Notes under the pieces: model-generated
What the model saw: only the letters and a program-made list of their open reading frames with translations
Told to the model about the DNA's origin: nothing
The model's database searches: none
Program-made: the position numbers and the translations under genes
From: Aedes albopictus
Taxonomy: Eukaryota; Arthropoda; Insecta; Diptera; Culicidae
Assembly: GCF_035046485.1 (NCBI RefSeq)
Contig: NC_085137.1
Location: 495,254,772-495,318,771 of the forward strand
DNA: 64,000 nt
Direction of reading: 5' to 3'
In this document: piece by piece, positions 57,463 to 64,000 of the stretch
Layout of the letters: every line of letters starts with the position of its first letter
How positions within the stretch are numbered: position 1 is the stretch's first letter

Positions 57463-58249
57463 TTAACCCTCAAAAGCCCTAGACGAACCACTTTTTTTCA
57501 ATCGGGTACTACTCAAAGACCATACAATCAAAAAATTTGAAACCAATTTTAAATTGAATGCGGTTAGTTGGTCTTCCAATATCTGGGTGTGGCATCCCCC
57601 CTGACCCCTCCCCCCTTTCTGGGTATTGAGAAATGCCTTGCCACGGGGGTATTTTTAGACAATTTTATTGAATATCACACATATTATCATTCTGAAATTT
57701 GAATTGTAAAATGTATTTGGCCATAAAATGATCGCTCTGTGCTATGGGCATGCCACCGCTACGGAACCAGTTCCGGACGTTCAGGTTTCCGGACATAATA
57801 TCCGGAGGAACCTGCTACATACTGTTTACTAAAGTTCGCATTCATAATCTTTTTTTGCGGCTTCAAATATCGAATTTAGAAGTATGATGTCTTAAAAAAG
57901 TTTGTTCTATATACTTAATTCTTTATTTTAAAATTTTCACTTAGATGATTAATCCACCTAAAAGTGCGATAGGAATTCACTTTTCTCAAAAATAAAGATA
58001 GAGTATTGGTGTCTTCTACAAAGTTGCAGAAAAGGGTATTATTGGAAAGTTTGAGGAACAAACTATTACCTTATTTGCTCAACTTTAAGAGTTATGTGTC
58101 ATTGTTTGTGGACGACCCCTTGTAATAGGTTTTCGGATATAACTTTTTCTATGCTTTTTTAGGAGTTTTTGAGTGTTTTACAAGGTTGTTCTTTGTAATG
58201 GAATACACCTCCTTCTGATTTTTTCTTCGTACTGGAATAACGCTCCAAG

Positions 58250-61200
58250 TGGAACAGCGACTGCATCTCAATTTGGGGGTGAAATCCTTAAAAGCCATCC
58301 TGAAGTATGCTTGGAGAAATTCCTATGATTTTTGCAGAAATTATTGCTGGAATATCTCACTCAATTACAGTCACTACTTACTTACTACTTTCGGTCCTGG
58401 GCACCCACTAGATCCGGCTTATTTTTCTTATTTCTCATTCATCCTCTTCTATAATCATGAGAAACAGAGGAATAGGAGTGAGATCAAGTTCCATCTCTTC
58501 CATGATTCTCGTTCTCTTGTTTGTTCCTGAAAAACGAGTAAAAAAGGAACATCTGGCCACGCTAGTGGTTACAACTGTGATTCTTTCAAAAAAAAATCTC
58601 GTTTTGATTCTCTCGGGGATTTACATGACGATTCTTTCAGAAATATTCTTACAAATTTTCCAGCTGGGAAGCAACTTCTGATGGTAAGTACTCTTAGAAA
58701 AAAAATCTTAAGGGAATCCATGAAGAAATCTATAAATGAATCGCAAGCATAATTTCTATAGAAAACCTTGGAGAAATAGAAAAAAAAATCACTCACAGGG
58801 TCTTATCCCTCTTTCTAAATTTTGGTTAAAAAATAAAAATTATTTAATTAACTTACCTTGGAGAAATCTCTGGAGTCCTTGAAGGTATCACAGAAGGAAT
58901 ATGTATAAAAATATGTTTAAAACTCCTTAGGAAAATTGCAAGAGGAATGTCTTCAGAAAAACCTGATGAGCTTCTCTAAGCGATTCCTGTGGGGATTGCT
59001 GAAGAAATATCTTCAAGGGTTACTTCAGGAATTTCTCCGGGATACATTCAGATTTTGCTCTCAAATATCCTACAAGAATGTCCGCTGGGATCCCTGCAGA
59101 AATCTCATTGCGACATTTGAAGGACTTTCTCCATGGAATCTCCCAGAAATTCCTCCTGACCTTCTTACAGAGGTTTTGACCAAGAATTCTACCAGCAATT
59201 GCTCTTGAGATTCTTCCATAAATTTCTGCAAGGACTCACACAAGAATTGAGAGGGGTTAGAAGCAAACGGGTGAGAGTGACAAATATATACTTTCGAGTA
59301 AATGAGATTTGAGTAAATAAAGTTTTCCATTATTTTTTCCTGCCATGCAAAATGTATAAGGTTTAAAAATGGACCCAACTTTCTCCGATTCATTGTAATT
59401 CATCGTAAAAATAATCTTGAAAAAGTTCCTTAAAGCTTAAATTATAAGAATTTTTGATATGCTCAGCTCAAAATCGATAAAATGGTCACTTACACCCCTT
59501 TGCACCTGGACTCCTCAATTCTTCTTGCATTACCAATAGGAATTTCTTGCTGGGACTCCTCCAGTAATTCCTGCTGTAATTTATTCATGGATTTCTCCAG
59601 AAATAAGTAATTCCTATTGGGGATCCTCTTGAGAATATATTATGAACTACTGCTGGAATTTCTTCAGGACTTCTACTGGGGTTTTCTGGACATTTCAGGT
59701 AGGTACCCTCCTGTTTTTTTTTTCTGGGATTCCAATGCAATATCTGCAGAGAATCCTCTAGTAATTCCTGCAGGAATTTAAATTGCAATATTTATATTTA
59801 TTGGAGATATTCCATGGAAATCTCAGCAAGAACTCCCTAAGAAATTCCAGAAGGCATTTTTGGATTCCCTGTTGTTTATTGGATGTATTGCAAGAGGAAC
59901 TCCTAGAGGTATCCTTGGAGAAAAATTTCAAGGAGAAATTCCGGAGGGATCTTCAGAGGAATCCCAGCATTCATCCCTACAAAAATTGCTGGAGAAATAT
60001 TTTGAGAAATCTTCTTAGAAATCCCTCAGGAATGCCTGATGAGATTGTGCTAGAATTTTCTGCAGGGATTCTTCCCTCGGCAAGGAATGTCTCTTTAAGA
60101 AACATTCTACAGTTTATTCAAATCCTCCCGGAATATTTCTATGAATTCTTGCTGTGATTCCTTCAGGAACTCCTACCAGGATTTCCCCAAGCATTTCTGC
60201 TGGGATTTCAGTATTTCACAAGCATTTCCAAATGGTATTTTTGCTGTAAAAGCTTTTAAGAATCATCCAGGAATTGCTGAATAAGTTTTGTCATTAATGG
60301 CTTCCAAGAGAAATTCCTGAAACAATCCCTAGATACATTCTTAGAAGGAGCGCAAGAGAAACTCTGAAGGATGTTACAGAAGAGAAGTTACAGTAGTAGT
60401 TGGTGGATGAATCCAATCAATAATAATTCAATAAATCCCAACAAGAATGTCTAGAGGTAATCCCAGAAGAATTCTTTGATAAATTCCAAGAGGTATTACT
60501 AGAAGAACAACTTGAGGAATTCGTGGTTTTAACCAAGCAGGCATTTTGTGGAAATTTGAAGTGAAATTTGTAGAGGAATGTTTAAAAAAAAAACCTGTAA
60601 AAACCACAAAAGGAACTTTTGTAGAAATTCCTGTGGACTGGGCATTCTAGAGTTTTTTTTCGTAAATGAGGTCTTGAAGGAATTCTTGGAGAAATGCTCA
60701 GAAAAATGCAAAGATAAACTTTTGGAGGAATCCAAGAAAAAGTATTATGAGAAATCCTCTTGAAACTCCTCCACAAATTAATAATGGAATTTCTCTCGAA
60801 ATTCTTGCTGAGATTGCCCCAGAGGTTTCTCCAAAGATTCCTTTACATTTGCTGCATGTAATTCTTCCAAGGGTTCCTATAGGAATTCCATTTGTGATTG
60901 CTCCAGAGATTTCTCAAGGATACCTTTGGGAATTTCCCTAGCAACATCACCTGAAATTCCTGCTAGGATTCCTTCAGATATTTCTACTATTCTTTTCAGG
61001 AATTCTTGCTGGAATTTCTCAAACAATATTAGCTGAGATTTCTTTAGTAATTGATCTTAGGAGTCCACCAAGAATTCCTGGTACATTACGAGCAGGAATT
61101 GGTTGAAGAATTCCAACAAGACTTCCTGGTGGATTCTTTAGGAAATTATTGAATTGATGCCAAAAAAGTTTCTGAAGAAATTTCAAGTGGATTTCCGGCA

Positions 61201-61474
61201 TGAACTACTGGATGAATACTAAGAAAATTTTCTTTAGGGATCTTCGTAGAAATCACTGAAAGAATCACAGCAGGAAAATAAACAAAGATGTCTAGAAAAA
61301 TCAAAGCATTTTTTTTTGTACGAAGGAATCTAAGCTGTAATTGCATGAGAGTTTACAGTAATAATTTTTAGAGGAGTATTATAATCATTAAAAATAAAAA
61401 TAATAAAGAGATTTTCGCCAAAAACTCCATAGTCTTTTTGAAATTTTTAGGAAGTTGAGATGCAGGCGCTGTAC
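58250..61474. repeat. Degenerate GGAATTCCT-rich array D8 (loop of the fold-back)
   Basis: About 3.2 kb of irregular CCTGCAGGAATT, GGAATTTC, CTTCAGGAATTC and GAAATCC words in both orientations. Short E/F/L-rich frames are by-products. 58370-58560 is less repetitive. A small MITE (59245-59520) interrupts it. Confidence 0.75.
59245..59520. mobile_element. Small inverted-repeat element
   Basis: Left GAATTGAGAGGGGTTAGAAG and CGGGTGAGAGTGAC; inverted right GAATTGAGGAGTCCAGGTGC and GGGGTGTAAGTGACC. A related stretch, inverted, lies at 4137-4300 (CATTTACTCGAAAGT shared). Exact ends uncertain. Confidence 0.6.
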
Positions 61475-62309
61475 CACTTGGAGCGTTAATCCAGTACGAA
61501 GAAAAATAATAATTAGAATAAGGTGTATTCCATCACAAAGAACAACTTTGTAGAACACTCGAAAAATCATAAAAAAGCATAGAAAAAGTTATATCCGAAA
61601 ACCTATTACAAGGGGTCGTCCACAAACAATGACACATAACTCTTAAAGTTGAGCAAATAAGGTAATAGTTTGTTCCTCAAACTTTCCAATAATACCCTTT
61701 TCTGCAACTTTGTAGAAGACACCAATACTCTATCTTTATTTTTGAGAAAAGTGAATTCCTATCGCACTTTTAGGTGGATTAATCATCTAGGTGAAAATTT
61801 TAAAATAAAGAATTAAGTATATAGAACAAACTTTTTTAAGACATCATACTTCTAAATTCGATATTTGAAGCCGCAAAAAAAATTATGAATGCGAACTTTA
61901 GTAAACAGTATGTAGCAGGTTCCTCCGGATATTATGTCCGGAAACCTGAACGTCCGGAACTGGTTCCGTAGCGGTGGCATGCCCATAGCACAGAGCGATC
62001 ATTTTATGGCCAAATACATTTTACAATTCAAATTTCAGAATGATAATATGTGTGATATTCAATAAAATTGCCTAAAAATACCCCCGTGGCAAGGCATTTC
62101 TCAATACCCAGAAAAGGGGGAGGGGTCAGGGGGGATGCCACACCCAGATATTGGAAGACCAACTAACCGCATTCAATTTAAAATTGGTTTCAAATTTTTT
62201 GATTGTATGGTCTTTGAGTAGTACCCGATTGAAAAAAAGTGGTTCGTCTAGGGCTTTTGAGGGTTAATTAATAACTTTTTTACTATGACGTTCAGCGTCA
62301 TGGTGTCTT

Positions 62310-64000
62310 AGAGAAAGTTTTTCGCTATAATAAGGAGCTTCTTTTGAACTATTGTAAAAAATGATCAATCCCCCTAAAAGTGAGATAGAAAAGTTATGTT
62401 TTCCGATTTTCAAGATAAAAGGTTGGTGTCTTCACAAAAGTTGTAGAAAATGTTATTTGGAGCAACTTTGTCAAAGACGTCAAGTTTGTAACTCCGTTAC
62501 TTTTCAAGATACGTTACGTTTTTTATCATCAGCCCCTTGAAAAGGGTTTTTGCGCAATAACTTTTGAAGGATTGATTCTACATTTTTCTGATGTTCTACA
62601 GAGTTATAGATAATGGTAAAACACATAACTTCGCCGAACACGACATCCCGCTAATTTCAAAAATAAAATAGTTATAACGGTTTTTGTAGTTTTTTGGGCC
62701 ATATTTCAAGCATATATAACCTAGCTATAGGCAATTATATGCAAATTTCCTTTTAAGCATGTGAATATACAAGTAATTGCCTCTCAGAGAAAGCCAAAAC
62801 CATCAAACTGTAAGAAACTGTAAGATGGTTTTTGTACAGAAACTTTCAACAATCTATGTTACTTTTATATGGGATTTATTCATATCTTCACCATATTTTT
62901 TTGAGAGTTCATTACAGCTTGCATTTTTATTGTTATTGTAAGTGTGTGAATATATAGAAAGGATTGTGGTGCATTCTGCAACATTCATGAAGTACGTTAC
63001 ATGAAAACTTACCATCTACTTCTATTTTCTGACTAACTGACAGTGCTGCACATAGTCCACGAAAAGAACGCATAAAGTGTTACTTTTTTTGTCAGATCAC
63101 GATTAAACAGCACCTTACTGTACAGTACAATAAGATTTATAATTAGCTATAACTATTGTAGACATGTACTAGAGGCAGCGTTCACAAAATATGTCACGCG
63201 CAAGTTTAGAATTTGAGAAAAAATGGAACTTCATTCGCTCTTTTCGTGGACGACATGCAGCACTGTGAGTTAGTAAGAAAATATAAATAGATGGTAAGTT
63301 TTCGTGTAACGTACTTCATGAATGCTCCAGAATGCACCACAATCCATTGTGTATATTCACACTCACGTACAATAACAATAAAAATGCAAGCTGCCATGAA
63401 CTGTCAAATAAATATGTTGAAGATATGAATAAATCCCATATAAAAGTAACATAGATGGTTGAAAGTTTCTGTACAAAAACCATCTTACAATTTCTTACAG
63501 TTTGATAGTTTTGGCTTTCTCTGAGAGGCAATTACTTGTATATTCACATGCTTAAAAGGAAATTTGCATATAATTGCCTATAGCTAGGTTATATATGCTT
63601 GAAATATGGCCCAAAAAACTATAAAAACCGTTATAACTATTTTATTTTTGAAATTAGAAGAATGTCGTGTTCAGCGAAGGTATGTGTTTTACCATTATCT
63701 ATAACTTTGTAGAACATCAGAAAAATGTATAATCAATCCTTCGAAAGTTATTGCGCAAAAACCCTTTTCAAGGGGCTGATGATAAAAAACGTAACGTATC
63801 TTGAAAAGTAACGGAGTTACAAACTTGACGTCTTTGACAAAGTTGCTCCAAATAATATTATCTACAAATTTTGTGAAGACGCCAACCTTGTATCTTGAAA
63901 AATGCAAAAAATAAATTTTCTATCTCACTTTTAGGGGGATTGATCTTTTTTTACAATAGTTCAAAAGAAGCTCCTTTTTATAGCGAAAAACTTTCTCGAA
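62310..64000. mobile_element. Long fold-back element, right arm cut by the window end
   Basis: Left arm about 62310-63070 and right arm 63236-64000 are inverse copies throughout (AAAGTAACGGAGTTACAAAC, TGGGCCATATTTC, GAAAGCCAAAAC and their inverses). Loop about 165 bp. The last bases of the window still match the left arm, so the element continues beyond it. No coding. Confidence 0.9.

Larger units (their letters stand above)
57467..62263. mobile_element. 4.8-kb fold-back structure with TTAA flanks
   Basis: Left arm 57467-58249 and right arm about 61475-62263 are long, close inverse copies (CCCTCAAAAGCCCTAGACGA mirrors TCGTCTAGGGCTTTTGAGGG; CGTACTGGAATAACGCTCCA mirrors TGGAGCGTTAATCCAGTACG). 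TTAA stands at 57463-57466 and 62264-62267. TTAA duplication and CCC/GGG ends are piggyBac hallmarks. The loop (58250-61474) is degenerate repeat with no transposase. Confidence 0.85.

Noticed and set aside
1..64000. CRISPR array or bacterial operon
   Set aside because: The regular arrays (23, 136, 186 bp) have no unique spacers, and all recognised genes are eukaryotic with introns.
1..64000. Integrated viral sequence, common in Aedes genomes
   Set aside because: No viral polymerase, nucleoprotein or glycoprotein signature was seen in any frame; the polymerase motifs found belong to retrotransposons.

Overview
The window reads as a piece of mosquito chromosome, most likely Aedes-type (Ae. 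aegypti or a close relative). There are no bacterial operons. The sequence is AT-rich and built mostly of transposons: tRNA-headed SINEs, non-LTR retrotransposons of three kinds, a hAT transposon, Helitrons, many MITEs with TA or 3-bp target duplications, long fold-back elements and minisatellites. Coding exons are few and bounded by GT/AG sites. Species assignment is inference from repeat content. Two N-gaps (88-110; 26824-27323, exactly 500 N) mark a draft assembly.

Layout. 1-7.8 kb: satellite remnant and gap; a TA-flanked MITE carrying an inverted relative of a 136-bp satellite; the 136-bp array itself; a 3-bp-TSD MITE; two long fold-back elements; two tandem Helitrons. 7.8-13.3 kb: a decayed RNase H-bearing non-LTR retrotransposon (minus strand) split by a solo LTR (TGTAT duplication) and a TA MITE, then a tRNA-derived SINE. 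13.3-17.4 kb: inverted-repeat element, unassigned low-copy DNA, a degenerate GGAATTCCT-rich array and a hairpin. 17.4-23.1 kb: a weak four-exon plus-strand candidate, two MITEs, and a four-exon hAT transposase gene (minus) with a single-base frameshift. 23.1-24.7 kb: two fragments of an R4/Dong-like retrotransposon in the wrong order. 25-29.8 kb: degenerate array, MITE, gap and a 23-bp satellite.

30.0-31.2 kb holds the only confident host gene: the last exon of a cysteine-rich, probably GPI-anchored DUF753-type protein with a poly(A) signal; its earlier exons are not visible. 31.2-52.9 kb is repeats: degenerate arrays, a second copy of a ~530-bp repeat, an element with four E-box-bearing tandem units, TA MITEs, a perfect 110-bp palindrome, a third Helitron, a possible 71-bp host exon on the minus strand (42485-42555), a fold-back element split by a SINE-like retroposon with a 26-bp target duplication, and tandem repeats. 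53-55.9 kb is an RTE-clade pseudogene interrupted by a fourth Helitron. 57.5-62.3 kb is a 4.8-kb TTAA-flanked fold-back structure, followed by another very long fold-back that runs off the window end.

I see no multi-gene pathway. The genes do not work together; the window is best understood as a record of nested insertion, satellite expansion and decay around sparse host exons. The strongest leads are the relation between MITEs and satellites, the chain of long fold-back elements (candidate hairpin-RNA sources), the perfect palindrome, and the hAT gene that is one base from an open frame.
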